This document shows, piece by piece, positions 24,876 through 33,780 of a stretch of 64,000 nucleotides of DNA. Location of the stretch: the NCBI GenBank assembly GCA_963768025.1, contig CAVYGM010000025.1:41324-105323 (forward strand), written 5' to 3'. This stretch comes from CAVYGM01 sp963768025. Lineage in GTDB: Bacteria > Bacteroidota > Bacteroidia > Cytophagales > Spirosomataceae. Position 1 is the stretch's first letter; each line of letters opens with the position of its first letter. The notes under the pieces are model-generated. The model worked only from the letters and a program-made list of their open reading frames with translations. It did not search any database and was not told the DNA's origin. The translations under genes were made by a program, and so were the position numbers.

Positions 24876-26996
24876 ATGCAAGAGAAAAATAAAACCATTG
24901 GCACGCCCATCAACCGGATAGACGGCATCCTGAAGGTGACCGGCAAAGCGAACTATTCGGTAGACCATCCGGTAAAGAATACGGCCTACGCCGTTATTTT
25001 TAAAAGCACCATTGCCGCCGGCAGGATCACAGCCATAGATTCCACCGAGGCCGAAAAATCGCCGGGGGTACTGGCGGTGATTACGCACAAAAATGCCCCC
25101 AAGCTCAACGAGAAGGGCGGTATCCGGGGCGGAGCCATGTTGCAAAGTCCGGTGGTAGAGTTCTTCGGACAGCACATTGGGCTGGTGGTGGCCGATACCT
25201 TTGAGCAGGCGATCCACGCGGCCCATCTGGTGAAGGTGGAGTACGACAAAAAAGAGCCCAGAGTTGATTTTCACAAACTGGCCGACACAGCCGAACGGCC
25301 AAAGGATATGGAAGACGCCCGGCGGGGCGACGCCAGGGCCGCACTACGCGATGCCGAAATAAAAATAGAAGAAGTGTACGGCACGCCCATCGAGCATCAC
25401 CATCCCATGGAGCCGCACGCTACCATCGCCGAGTGGCAAGGCGATTCGCTGACGCTGTACAACAGCGCCCAAGTCGTAACCGGAGCGCGGGACGCCGCCG
25501 CCGCTACCCTCAACCTCAAACCCGCCAATGTCCGCATCGTGTCTCCGTACATAGGCGGGGGATTTGGCTCCAAGGGAGGCCAATGGTCCAACATGGTGCT
25601 GGCCGCGGTGGCAGCCAAGGTGGTCAACCGCCCGGTCCAACTCGCGCTTACCCGGCATCAGATGGTAAACTCGGTGGGGCTGCGGCAATGCAATTTCCAG
25701 CACGTGAGCCTGGCGGCCACCAAAGACGGCAAACTCACCGCTCTGGCCCACGAAACCACCACCCACTGTGCCATTGACAATGTGTTTGTGGAGCCTTGCG
25801 GCGACATGTCCAAGGTTATGTACGACACGCCTAACTCGCTGATCACGTACCGGGTAGTCCCGCTCAACATCATCCTACCTACCTACACCCGGGGGCCGGG
25901 GAAAGCGGCTGGTAGTTTTGCCCTGGAATCGGCCATGGACGAGCTAGCCTACAAATTGGGCATGGATCCAATAGAATTGCGCATCAAAAACGAGCCCGCA
26001 AGTGACCCTTCCAACGGCAAGCCCTGGTCGTCGCGTTCGGTTGTGCAGTGCCTGGAAGTAGGAGCCAAGGCCTTTGGGTGGGAAAAACGCAAAGCCCAAC
26101 CCCGCCAGAATCAGGCAGGCAACGACCTGATTGGCTACGGGGTAGCCTGCGGTACCTATCCGGCCCGTCAGCGGCCCAGTTCGGCAATTGTAAAGCTCAA
26201 AAGAGAAGGTACCAACGTGGCGGCGATAATAGAACTGGCCGCCGCCGATCTGGGAACGGGTACCTACACGATTCTGGCCCAAACAGCCGCCGACGCCCTG
26301 GACCTACCTGTGAATAAAATAACGGTAAAAATCGGCGATTCTGACCTCCCGCCCGCGGCCGGTTCGGTGGGATCGGTGGGCGCTACGAGCTATGCCAATG
26401 TGGTAAATGACGCTTGCATCAAAATAACCGAGGAGCTCATCGCGCAGTCGGGCAAACAGTATTTTGCCCGACCCACGGCCGCCCAGCTGATGGTCAGTGA
26501 AAAAATTTCCGAATTTCAGACCAGAGCCGACTCCAAAGCACCGGAGCGCGCCGACGACTACTCATCGCACAGTTTCAACGCTAATTTTGCGGAGGTACAC
26601 GTCAACCAGTACACCGGCATGGTGCGGGTGACGCGCTTCCTGGCCGTGACGGGTGCCGGCAAAATCCTGAATCCCAAAACGGCCCGCTCCCAGGTGATAG
26701 GCGGCAACGTGTGGGGCATTGGCATGGCCCTGACCGAAGCCTCGGAAGTAGATCCCCGCTGGGGGAACTTTGTCACCCGCTCGCTGGCCGATTACCACGT
26801 TCCCAGCAACCTGGACATTGGCGAATTGGAAGCTATTTTTATTCGGGAGCAAGAAACCGCCTCCAACAAGCTCGGGGTGAAAGGACTCGGTGAAGTAGGG
26901 ATTGTGGGGGTAGCCGCCGCCGTGGCCAATGCCGTTTTTAATGCTACGGGCAAGCGCGTGCGTCAGCTTCCCATTACGCCGGACAAGTTGCTGTGA
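24876..26996 (+). CDS. Aldehyde oxidoreductase molybdopterin subunit (PaoC/xanthine dehydrogenase large subunit)
   Basis: 706 aa. The N-terminal aldehyde oxidase hammerhead domain (INRIDGILKVTGKANYS, then HKNAPKLNE) is followed by the Mo-binding domain with EHHHPMEPHAT, SPYIGGGFGSKGG, YTRGPGKAAG, SVGSVGATSYANV and near the end KGLGEVGIVG, which holds the conserved active-site Glu (GxGE). It oxidises aldehydes at the Mo centre. The usual MCD-insertion chaperone (PaoD/XdhC) is not in this window. It ends at TGA 26994-26996. Confidence 0.93.
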   Translation: MQEKNKTIGTPINRIDGILKVTGKANYSVDHPVKNTAYAVIFKSTIAAGRITAIDSTEAEKSPGVLAVITHKNAPKLNEKGGIRGGAMLQSPVVEFFGQHIGLVVADTFEQAIHAAHLVKVEYDKKEPRVDFHKLADTAERPKDMEDARRGDARAALRDAEIKIEEVYGTPIEHHHPMEPHATIAEWQGDSLTLYNSAQVVTGARDAAAATLNLKPANVRIVSPYIGGGFGSKGGQWSNMVLAAVAAKVVNRPVQLALTRHQMVNSVGLRQCNFQHVSLAATKDGKLTALAHETTTHCAIDNVFVEPCGDMSKVMYDTPNSLITYRVVPLNIILPTYTRGPGKAAGSFALESAMDELAYKLGMDPIELRIKNEPASDPSNGKPWSSRSVVQCLEVGAKAFGWEKRKAQPRQNQAGNDLIGYGVACGTYPARQRPSSAIVKLKREGTNVAAIIELAAADLGTGTYTILAQTAADALDLPVNKITVKIGDSDLPPAAGSVGSVGATSYANVVNDACIKITEELIAQSGKQYFARPTAAQLMVSEKISEFQTRADSKAPERADDYSSHSFNANFAEVHVNQYTGMVRVTRFLAVTGAGKILNPKTARSQVIGGNVWGIGMALTEASEVDPRWGNFVTRSLADYHVPSNLDIGELEAIFIREQETASNKLGVKGLGEVGIVGVAAAVANAVFNATGKRVRQLPITPDKLL

Positions 26997-27146
26997 AATT
27001 TTTTCTGAGGTAGTGGACTGATCAGGCTAAAAGCACCTGTATGCATTCAGTTATTCGGCAAATTTTTGTTGGAAACTTTTATTAGAGTCATTCAGAATGA
27101 TGCTTTTAGTAAGGCAATAAACCTACCTAAACACCGGCCACGCGAT

Positions 27147-27419
27147 ATGGAACCTAGAGACCGAACGATCAAGCATAAGGAATTTGTGAAGTTGTATTCA
27201 GAAAAAATGAAATGTAGTGAATCAACCGCAGAACAATTCCTGGATGGGTTAATCGACACCCTGTATGCTTCTTTTAGAGCGGGTAATAGCGTGACGATCA
27301 CTAATTTCGGCAATTTTTACGTATCAAAAACTCGGGATTCCACCGCCTTTAAGTTCAATCCAGCGCAGAAATTGAAAGCACTATTCGGCTGGGCATCCAG
27401 CTACAAAGGTAACTTATAA
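27147..27419 (+). CDS. HU/IHF-like DNA-binding protein
   Basis: About 90 aa from ATG 27147, the usual length of HU; the longer frame from TTG 27066 adds residues not typical of the family. The sequence follows the HU plan: helices with KHKEFVKLYSEKMKCSESTAEQFLDGLIDTL, the strand GNSVTITNFGNFYV, the arm around SKTRDSTAFKFNPAQ and KALFGWASSYKG. The usual RxGRNPxTG arm is altered, so DNA bending may differ. In Bacteroidota such HU variants are many and often of unknown role. It is a single gene, convergent with arr. Confidence 0.75.
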   Translation: MEPRDRTIKHKEFVKLYSEKMKCSESTAEQFLDGLIDTLYASFRAGNSVTITNFGNFYVSKTRDSTAFKFNPAQKLKALFGWASSYKGNL

Positions 27420-27544
27420 AAATAGGTGCAGTTCCTGGCTGAGTGTGGGGAGTCCCATTGAAAGGGGTCTATTTTCTGGACTAATTTCTTTCCGAGCTCG
27501 GAAATAAAAATTGCGTCATAGCCGTGTGAAATTAATTGCTTCAT
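27401..27544 (-). CDS. Possible short ORF downstream of arr (47 aa)
   Basis: ATG at 27544 opens a 47-codon frame on the minus strand, 6 nt after the arr stop. It begins MKQLISHGYDAIFISELGKK and contains QKIDPFQWDSP, which reads like real protein sequence rather than noise. It overlaps the end of the HU-like gene by about 19 nt. It may be a fragment of a larger gene. No family is recognised. Confidence 0.3.
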   Translation of the reverse strand: MKQLISHGYDAIFISELGKKLVQKIDPFQWDSPHSARNCTYFYKLPL

Positions 27545-27549
27545 GTAGC

Positions 27550-27984
27550 CTAATCCTCTATCGCCTCGATCCCCAGTTCTTTCAGTCGGGCAAGATGCTC
27601 CTTCATGGCCGTGAGTTGTTCGCGGGAGTGTCCTTCCCATCCTGTTACTTCACCAATGATCCGGAGGGGGTATAGAGTTCGGTAGGATTTTGTTGGGTTT
27701 CCCGGAAACTTCTTGTCCGTTACGTTAGGATCATCTTCAAACGGTCCCGTTGGTTCTACCCGATAAATTCTGCCAGCCCCCTCGCCTATGGCTAGTTCCG
27801 CCCCCCAGATTGCCGCGTTCAAGGTGGCGGTCAGGTACACGTACTTCGCCTTGTTTCTTTGCCCATAGTTAGAAGAAAATCCGGATTCAATCAGGTCACC
27901 CGGCAGCAGACTTGCCTTGGTACCATGATAGAATTCCTCCGTGTCTAACCCCTTTTGGCGTTGTCCCAATAATTTTAAATCCAT
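27550..27984 (-). CDS. arr: NAD(+)-rifampin ADP-ribosyltransferase (Arr)
   Basis: 144 aa, full length for Arr enzymes. It transfers ADP-ribose from NAD to a hydroxyl of rifamycins and inactivates them. Family residues are visible: FYHGTKA with His20, KYVYLTATL with Tyr50 and EPTGPFEDDPN with Asp85, plus the conserved GFSSNYGQR, FPGNPTKSYR and PLRIIGEV segments. Chromosomal arr genes occur widely in environmental bacteria, so this alone does not prove recent transfer. Single gene, leftward; no integron features were seen nearby. Confidence 0.94.
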   Translation of the reverse strand: MDLKLLGQRQKGLDTEEFYHGTKASLLPGDLIESGFSSNYGQRNKAKYVYLTATLNAAIWGAELAIGEGAGRIYRVEPTGPFEDDPNVTDKKFPGNPTKSYRTLYPLRIIGEVTGWEGHSREQLTAMKEHLARLKELGIEAIED

Positions 27985-28085
27985 ATTTTCCCCAAAGTTC
28001 TACGGCAATCGTATTGGTACCCACAACAATATTGAACTGAATGCCTAAGTACCAGTAGATTCAATTGCTATTCTTCCTACCCATT

Positions 28086-28313
28086 TCAGCGGTTCGCTGT
28101 TTTTTCTTCGCCATTTGTGTACTCCAAAATATCGCCCGGTTGGCAGTCTAAGGCTCTACAGATTGCGTCTAAGGTACTGAAGCGGATTGCCTTTGCTTTT
28201 CCAGTTTTTAAGATAGAAAGGTTGGATAATGTCAAATCGACTCTTTCGGAAAGTTCGTTTAGAGAAATCTTACGTTTTGCCATCATCACATCTAAATTTA
28301 CAATGATTGGCAT
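28086..28313 (-). CDS. Small Xre-family HTH regulator
   Basis: 75 aa, a single helix-turn-helix domain: MAKRKISLNELSERVDLTLSNLSILKTGKAKAIRF, with the TLDAICRALDCQPGDIL signature of the HTH_26 type. It lies 1 nt downstream of the DUF2975 gene on the same strand, a pairing that is very common in Bacteroidota and Firmicutes. It likely regulates its own two-gene operon. Confidence 0.9.
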   Translation of the reverse strand: MPIIVNLDVMMAKRKISLNELSERVDLTLSNLSILKTGKAKAIRFSTLDAICRALDCQPGDILEYTNGEEKTANR

Positions 28314-28314
28314 A

Positions 28315-28851
28315 CTAAACAGTTAAATCGTTTTCTTTTTGGATCTCTATTCCCTTTTTAAAAATATCCACTATCACGTAAATTATAGCTGCCATCAAGA
28401 TAAAGGCTTGACTGTCTGCCCAAAACTGGTTCAGATTGTCAAGGGGGTACCCATGTTGTTGTATGTTTTTGGCTACTTGTCGGGCTATGTAGCTTACGAT
28501 ACCTATTGAAAAAGTGCAATAAGCAAGTACTGTTATCTGTTCAGAAACGAAGCTACTGAATGGGTTTGATAAATCCATTTTGTGCATAAGCATCACAACT
28601 ACATAAAATAGGTATACCTTCAAAAGTGACACCCCTAATATGAAGCTATACATACCAAAGAAAGCCCATTTGCTATGCGTGTAAAGATCACTCAAATCCA
28701 GCTTCTGGTACAGGTTTGGGACGAATTCAGGGTTGTAAATAGTAAAAACAAAATTCACCACCAGGCCACCTGCTTCTATGCCCAGGCCAACAAAAATGAT
28801 CCAAGCCACGATATGCAAGCCGTTAAAAACGAAGTTGTTTCTTTTTGACAT
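28315..28851 (-). CDS. DUF2975 membrane protein
   Basis: 178 aa with four hydrophobic segments (around residues 8-30, 65-90, 110-130 and 148-165). The layout and the coupling to a short Xre regulator fit DUF2975, an integral membrane family of unknown function. The stop codon at 28315 is 1 nt from the start of the regulator gene, so the two are translated together. The AT-rich gap upstream (28852-29025) contains the promoter. Confidence 0.85.
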   Translation of the reverse strand: MSKRNNFVFNGLHIVAWIIFVGLGIEAGGLVVNFVFTIYNPEFVPNLYQKLDLSDLYTHSKWAFFGMYSFILGVSLLKVYLFYVVVMLMHKMDLSNPFSSFVSEQITVLAYCTFSIGIVSYIARQVAKNIQQHGYPLDNLNQFWADSQAFILMAAIIYVIVDIFKKGIEIQKENDLTV

Positions 28852-29025
28852 AATTTTGAAAGTTTAAATTATGTGCCAAAAATAATAATTATTTATTGAT
28901 AATCAATAAAAATACAGTGTAATTCAAAAAATATTTTCAAGTAACTCACAACCTTAACAAACGCGTAATACGCCAGGGTCGTACCCGAAGGAAATAAGCA
29001 TATTAGGCTCTGCCTTCCTCCCACC

Positions 29026-30015
29026 TTACCGCTTCGCACGATCAATGGCTTTCAACAGGGAGGTGTCGTCCGAGGTATCCAGCCCGATCTCCCAAATCAT
29101 CACACCGCCTAACCCTAGCTTTTTGGCCAGGCGAGTTTTGGCTTCGATGGTGTTGATCCCGTTATAGAAGGCGCCCTTCCAGTAGTCGTCGTAGGCACTG
29201 GCCCCGTCGGCGATGAGTTGCTTGTAGGTAGGCCCAAACTGTCCAAAGCCTTTTTTGGAATAGAATGGCAGACCGATAATGGCTTTTGAAGGTTCCAGCC
29301 CCCGTTGATCCACCCAGTACGTAATACTCTGCACGGCGTAGGCATACGGCGAGTGGGCTTTCAGAATATCTCCGCCGTAGTCGCCGTCGTAAGCCATCAG
29401 GTTCACCCAATCCATAGCATCGAGGGCTTCTTTCTTGGTACCGAATCCTTTTTTGCCGCTCGCTACTACGGCGGCGGTCAGTTTTTTGTTCAGGGCGTGC
29501 AGCGAGTCGGCCAGTTCACGGACCAGCAGCACGTAGTCGTCGGCCGACCGGCTATCTTCATCCGGGTACTCCCAGTCCAGATCCACGCCGTCCAGGTTGT
29601 ATTTTTTAACCAATTCCAGGGATCTTTTCACGAAGGTATGCCGTCCTTCGGCCCGCTCGGCCATGCGGTGGAACCGGCTGTCGTCACCTCCGCCATCGCC
29701 AATGCCCCAGCCGCCGATGGAGATAAATACTTCGGCCTCCCTGTTCTTGTGGGCGTGGGCCACCAGCCGTTTCAGGATACTGTCATCTTTCAGGGGCATC
29801 AGGGTATCGCCACTTGGTGCGGGGATCGAAAACGAGTAGTTGATGTGGGTCAGGTAGTTCAGCGGTAAACTTTCGGGCGCGGCGGAGTTGGGTGTATAGT
29901 AGCCTACTACTTTGAATTCATCCTTTGAGGAAGTAGTTTTTTTGAGGCTCGTACACCTTGTCAACGATAGAATTGAAAGGAGGAACAGGCAGGTAGCAAG
30001 GTATGTTTTCGGCAT
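29026..30015 (-). CDS. GH18 chitinase-like lipoprotein
   Basis: About 329 aa from ATG 30015, which starts a lipoprotein signal peptide (MPKTYLATCLFLLSILSLTRC, lipidation at the Cys). The catalytic TIM barrel of glycoside hydrolase family 18 is clear: KVVGYYTPN, INYSFSIP, VFISIGGWG, the DGVDLDWEYP signature with the acid Glu, VNLMAYDGDYGG and GVMIWEIGLD. It probably cleaves beta-1,4-GlcNAc links (chitin or peptidoglycan-like or N-glycan cores) at the cell surface or periplasm. No carbohydrate-binding module is present. It is a single gene with an ArsC/Spx-like gene just upstream on the same strand. Confidence 0.92.
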   Translation of the reverse strand: MPKTYLATCLFLLSILSLTRCTSLKKTTSSKDEFKVVGYYTPNSAAPESLPLNYLTHINYSFSIPAPSGDTLMPLKDDSILKRLVAHAHKNREAEVFISIGGWGIGDGGGDDSRFHRMAERAEGRHTFVKRSLELVKKYNLDGVDLDWEYPDEDSRSADDYVLLVRELADSLHALNKKLTAAVVASGKKGFGTKKEALDAMDWVNLMAYDGDYGGDILKAHSPYAYAVQSITYWVDQRGLEPSKAIIGLPFYSKKGFGQFGPTYKQLIADGASAYDDYWKGAFYNGINTIEAKTRLAKKLGLGGVMIWEIGLDTSDDTSLLKAIDRAKR

Positions 30016-30060
30016 GATTGTCCAAGAATTGAGAAATTTAAAAATTGGGTACACGTAGTT

Positions 30061-30414
30061 TCAGGCAAATTTTGCTTCGTACTCCTTTTCCGAAAACCCC
30101 ACTGCCAGTACTTTCCCGTCAGCATCCTCGATTATCGGGCGCTTGATCGCGGACGTATAGGACAGTAACAAATCGGCGGCCGAACCGGCATCCGTGACTT
30201 GGCTCTTTTGTTCTTCCGGTAACCTGCGCCAGGTGGTTCCGGCCCGGTTCACCACGGTATCCCACCGGATTTGGGTAAGCCACTGATCCAGCTTTTCGCG
30301 GCTCAGGCCATCCTTTTTGTAGTCATGAAATTTGTATGGTACACCCTGAGCATCGAGCCAGGTCCGGGCTTTTTTGACGGTGTTGCAGTTTGGAATTCCG
30401 TAAAGGATCATCAT
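30061..30414 (-). CDS. ArsC/Spx family protein (YffB-like)
   Basis: About 117 aa from ATG 30414 (ATG 30411 is equally possible). The thioredoxin-like ArsC/Spx fold is recognised: ILYGIPNCNTVKKARTWL with the N-terminal Cys, YKFHDYKKDGLS, TTWRRLPEEQ and IKRPIIEDADGKVLAVGFSE. The lone Cys and TVKKAR match the YffB/ArsC-like group, usually glutathione-dependent reductases of unclear substrate, rather than Spx regulators. The gene is leftward and divergent from the SRPBCC gene. Confidence 0.9.
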   Translation of the reverse strand: MMILYGIPNCNTVKKARTWLDAQGVPYKFHDYKKDGLSREKLDQWLTQIRWDTVVNRAGTTWRRLPEEQKSQVTDAGSAADLLLSYTSAIKRPIIEDADGKVLAVGFSEKEYEAKFA

Positions 30415-30549
30415 AGGAGGATCAAATGAGAGATTGAGGAATACAGGCAATTTATTAATTTTTTTTAAAAACTTAATAAATTGAAAAATTTCATTGCCTG
30501 TTTCAGAAAAAAACTCAAAACTATCCGCGCGCCCATCGGTTCTCTCTAC

Positions 30550-30987
30550 ATGAAACTTACCCTCCGCACGTCCGTACCCGCCCCCTTAGCCACTGTCTGG
30601 AATGGCTTTGACGAATCCTTGTTCAAGAAACTAAGCCCTCCCTTCCCGCCGGTGAAGTTGGTGCGTTTTGACGGGAGCCATACCGGCGACGTGGTGTCAC
30701 TGGAACTCAATTTCCTACTTTTTAAGCAAAAGTGGACGAGCCATATCACCGATCAGCAGGAAAGCAATGAGGAGATCTACTTCATAGACGAAGGCCGCCA
30801 ACTTCCCTTCTTCCTGTCCTATTGGCGACACAAGCACCGGCTGATCCGGGAGCCCAACGGCGGAACCCTCATTGCCGATGAAATAGAGTACCGAACGCCT
30901 TTTGTCCTTTTCGATTACCTAATGTACCCACTCCTCTGGGCACAGTTCGCCTACCGGGGTCCCATCTACAAGCGGTTATTTTCGTAA
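30550..30987 (+). CDS. SRPBCC-like ligand-binding protein
   Basis: About 145 aa from ATG 30550; the upstream in-frame TTG adds a basic, non-conserved stretch. The layout MKLTLRTSVPAPLATVWNGFD, LVRFDGSHTGDVVSLELNF and ending YLMYPLLWAQFAYR fits a START/SRPBCC fold (helix-grip, hydrophobic pocket). Proteins of this kind often bind lipids or aromatic ligands. No catalytic residues are evident and the function is unknown. Single gene, divergent from the ArsC-like gene. Confidence 0.7.
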   Translation: MKLTLRTSVPAPLATVWNGFDESLFKKLSPPFPPVKLVRFDGSHTGDVVSLELNFLLFKQKWTSHITDQQESNEEIYFIDEGRQLPFFLSYWRHKHRLIREPNGGTLIADEIEYRTPFVLFDYLMYPLLWAQFAYRGPIYKRLFS

Positions 30988-31062
30988 GGAATTTTTCAAT
31001 TTTAAAGGGCAGATTTTACCCATACTTTCCTTTTCTGGTCTGACACCTACCTTAATCAGATC

Positions 31063-31848
31063 ATGAACCTCAACTTACAAGACAAAATAATCATTGTGAC
31101 GGGCGGCGCCAAGGGTATTGGCGAGGGTATCTGTCAGGTACTGGCCACCGAGCGGGCCATTCCCGTCATAGTAGGACGAAACGAAGAAGATAACATGGCC
31201 ACGGTGCACCGCCTGGAAGCGGGCGGAGCCAAGGCCTATGCCGTCACTGCCGAACTGGCTCATCCCGATGCCTGTGCCAACGCCGTGGCCGACATTGCCG
31301 CCCAGTTTGGCCGGATTGATGGCCTGGTTAATAACGCCGGGGTCAATGACGGAGTCAATCTGGAACACGGAAGCTACGAAGCCTTTGTGGCTTCATTGCA
31401 CAAAAACCTGGTACACTACTACCTGATGGCGCACTACGCCCTACCCTATCTCAAAAAATCGGGTGGTGCCATCGTGAACATTGGCTCCAAAACCGCCGAA
31501 ACCGGGCAAGGCGGAACCTCGGCCTACGCCGCCGCCAACGGCGGGCGCAACGCCCTCACCCGCGAATGGGCCGTTGAACTGCTCCAGTACAGCATCCGGG
31601 TCAACTCCGTGATCGTGGCCGAGTGCTTTACGCCCATGTACGCCGACTGGATCAAGACCCTGCCAAACCCGGAAGAAAAGTTGGATCAGATCCACGCCAA
31701 AATCCCGCTGGAAAACCGCATGACTACCGCTGAGGAGATCGCCAATATGGTGGTGTTTCTGCTATCGGATCGGTCGAGTCACACCACCGGGCAGCTGATC
31801 CATGTGGATGGGGGTTATGTACATTTGGACCGGGCGTTGGAGGGCTAG
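31063..31848 (+). CDS. SDR family oxidoreductase (L-fucose dehydrogenase-like)
   Basis: 261 aa. The Rossmann fold starts with TGGAKGIG (13-20), then NNAGV and the N-S-Y-K tetrad positions: Asn115, Ser142 (NIGSKTAE) and Tyr155. At the Lys position (YxxxK) this protein has Asn159 (SAYAAANGG). The rest, including ALTREWAVELL, IRVNSVIVAECFTP and GQLIHVDGGYVHLDRAL, resembles L-fucose dehydrogenase-type SDRs. If Asn159 is correct, activity may be altered. It is a single gene with its own unit before the sigma factor operon. Confidence 0.88.
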   Translation: MNLNLQDKIIIVTGGAKGIGEGICQVLATERAIPVIVGRNEEDNMATVHRLEAGGAKAYAVTAELAHPDACANAVADIAAQFGRIDGLVNNAGVNDGVNLEHGSYEAFVASLHKNLVHYYLMAHYALPYLKKSGGAIVNIGSKTAETGQGGTSAYAAANGGRNALTREWAVELLQYSIRVNSVIVAECFTPMYADWIKTLPNPEEKLDQIHAKIPLENRMTTAEEIANMVVFLLSDRSSHTTGQLIHVDGGYVHLDRALEG

Positions 31849-31968
31849 GAATGGTAACTGATGTAAATGTATCGTTCAACCAAAATCAGTTTGAAACAAT
31901 GAGTAAATTGTATTAGTGTTACTATTTATATTATACTAGTACAATTTTTATTCAGAACCCAGGCAATC

Positions 31969-32589
31969 TTGGCACTGCAATCGTCAAAATCAGGCTTACT
32001 CCGCTCGGAAGAAACTGACCTCTGGAACGCATTCAGAGCGGGAGACCGTGCGGCTTTTGGCCAGATATACGACCTGCATATTCAGGAACTGCTTTCCTAC
32101 GGCTACCGCATTACCAGCGACCGCCAGCTGATCAAGGACAGCATTCAGGATTTATTTCTGTACCTATGGGGCCACCGCGAAAATGTATCTCCCACCGATT
32201 CCATCAAATTTTACCTGTACCGATCTCTGAGAAACCGGCTCATTCGTACAGCCGAAAAAAACGCTGACGTTTCGCTGGATAACCTTCCTTTTCTGGAAGG
32301 TATTCTCACGGATATGCCCTACGAAACAGAATGGGTGACAAGGGAACAAAATCAGGAACGTTCCCATCAGCTTCAGTTAGCGCTCGAAACCCTGCCCAAA
32401 CGCCAGCAGGAAGTAATTCAGCTCCGCTACTACCATGATTTCAGTCTGGAAGAAATCGCCCAACTCCTTAAGATTAACAATCAATCGGTACGTAACCACC
32501 TCTCTCTGGCGGTCAGCCGCTTGCGCGATTTCTTTGAGCCAGGGGTACTCTTCTTTCTGCTAGCCATTGAGCTTTTGAAAAAAATATAA
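31969..32589 (+). CDS. ECF RNA polymerase sigma-70 factor (module 1)
   Basis: 206 aa from a TTG start (no early ATG is in frame). Region 2 reads LWNAFRAGDRAAFGQIYDLHI and SIQDLFLYLWGHREN, region 4 LPKRQQEVIQLRYYHDFSLEEIAQLLKINNQSVRNHLSLAVSRLRDFF. The C-terminal hydrophobic tail (LFFLLAIELLKKI) is typical of Bacteroidota FecI-like sigma factors. It is followed 69 nt later by FecR and then SusC/SusD, so a surface transporter with an STN domain probably signals through FecR to this factor. Confidence 0.93.
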   Translation: MALQSSKSGLLRSEETDLWNAFRAGDRAAFGQIYDLHIQELLSYGYRITSDRQLIKDSIQDLFLYLWGHRENVSPTDSIKFYLYRSLRNRLIRTAEKNADVSLDNLPFLEGILTDMPYETEWVTREQNQERSHQLQLALETLPKRQQEVIQLRYYHDFSLEEIAQLLKINNQSVRNHLSLAVSRLRDFFEPGVLFFLLAIELLKKI

Positions 32590-32658
32590 ATTATTTTCAG
32601 AAAAAACAGTACAAAACCTAACTCCGCCGATTTAGGGGATAAGAATCTCATATCCCTT

Positions 32659-33774
32659 ATGTACCAAAAATACGCTTCTTATCAACTTGCTGACTTCGTG
32701 GTTGACGATGAATTTATCGAATGGGTTCGTCGGCCCACTCCGCATGCCGATGCCTATTGGAAGGAGTTTCTGGAAATTTTTCCGCATCAGAGTACGACTA
32801 TTCACAAGGCCCGGCGGGCAGTTAGACTGCTCGTGCAGGAAAGCGGCGCAACCGAGGGGGCCGGGGAGGACGCCCGCGAGATATGGGCGGGGATTGAGCA
32901 AACACTGAATACCAATCCGGGACGGGTGCACTCCCTGCTGCCTACCTTCAGCCCGGTACGCTGGGCGGCGGCTGTGACCCTGCTCTTGCTCGCAGGAGCA
33001 GGTTGGTGGATGAGTCCCTGGAGCCAATCTAACACAACCACCAACTACCAGGCCCTGGTACAAAAGGCTCAGAGTGTCAATCCGCTCGAAGAGATTGTTA
33101 ATACCGGCGCTACCGCCCGATTGGTGACCTTGCCGGATGGTAGTACAGTCACTTTGGAAACCAACAGCCGGATCAGTTATGTGAGAGGTTTTGTGGGTAA
33201 AACCCGGGAAGTTTACCTGACCGGAGCGGCCTTTTTTGATGTGACTAAAAACCCCGAAAAGCCTTTTCTAGTATATTCCAATGAATTGGTCACTAAGGTA
33301 CTGGGTACAAGTTTTCGTATTGAGGCTCTGGACAAGGCAAAAAACATCGTGGTATCCGTACTTACCGGAAGGGTATCCGTGTACCCCCACAAATCGGGCC
33401 GCAGCACCGACCCCGAAACGACGGGATTACTGCTGACTCCCAACCAGGAAGTACAGTTCAGCCGGGCCGAAGAGCGATTTAGCCGCACCTTGGTGGAAAA
33501 ACCGGTGGTATTGCTCAGCAAAGAAGAGTTGCAGCAGTTCTCTTTTGAAGACGCTCCCGTCAACCAGATATTTACCGCCCTCGAAAAAGCTTACGGTGTG
33601 GACATCGTCTTTGACGAAGAAGTACTTGCTACCTGTCACCTCACCACTTCGCTTTCGGCCGAAACCCTTTTCGATAAGTTGGAAGTAATCTGTGAAGCCA
33701 TCGGCGCATCCTATAAAGTAGTGGACGCCCAGGTAGTGATCAGCAGCAAAGGCTGCGGTAAAATCAGTGAGTAA
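32659..33774 (+). CDS. FecR family anti-sigma factor (module 1)
   Basis: 371 aa. The cytoplasmic N-terminus is followed by one transmembrane helix (AAVTLLLLAGAGWWM, around residues 95-115) and a periplasmic FecR domain (TLPDGSTVTLETNSRISYV, REVYLTGAAFFDVTKNPEKPF, VTKVLGTSFRIEA, VSVLTGRVSVY). The end is a DUF4974-like part (FEDAPVNQIFTALEKAYGVDIVF). It passes the signal from the SusC-type transporter to the sigma factor gene upstream. An 8-bp tandem repeat follows its stop codon. Confidence 0.93.
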   Translation: MYQKYASYQLADFVVDDEFIEWVRRPTPHADAYWKEFLEIFPHQSTTIHKARRAVRLLVQESGATEGAGEDAREIWAGIEQTLNTNPGRVHSLLPTFSPVRWAAAVTLLLLAGAGWWMSPWSQSNTTTNYQALVQKAQSVNPLEEIVNTGATARLVTLPDGSTVTLETNSRISYVRGFVGKTREVYLTGAAFFDVTKNPEKPFLVYSNELVTKVLGTSFRIEALDKAKNIVVSVLTGRVSVYPHKSGRSTDPETTGLLLTPNQEVQFSRAEERFSRTLVEKPVVLLSKEELQQFSFEDAPVNQIFTALEKAYGVDIVFDEEVLATCHLTTSLSAETLFDKLEVICEAIGASYKVVDAQVVISSKGCGKISE

Positions 33775-33780
33775 GTAAAA

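Noticed and set aside
32659..33774. Second start of FecR further upstream
   Set aside because: The ATG at 32659 is followed directly by family sequence, and the region before it holds no coding signal in this frame.
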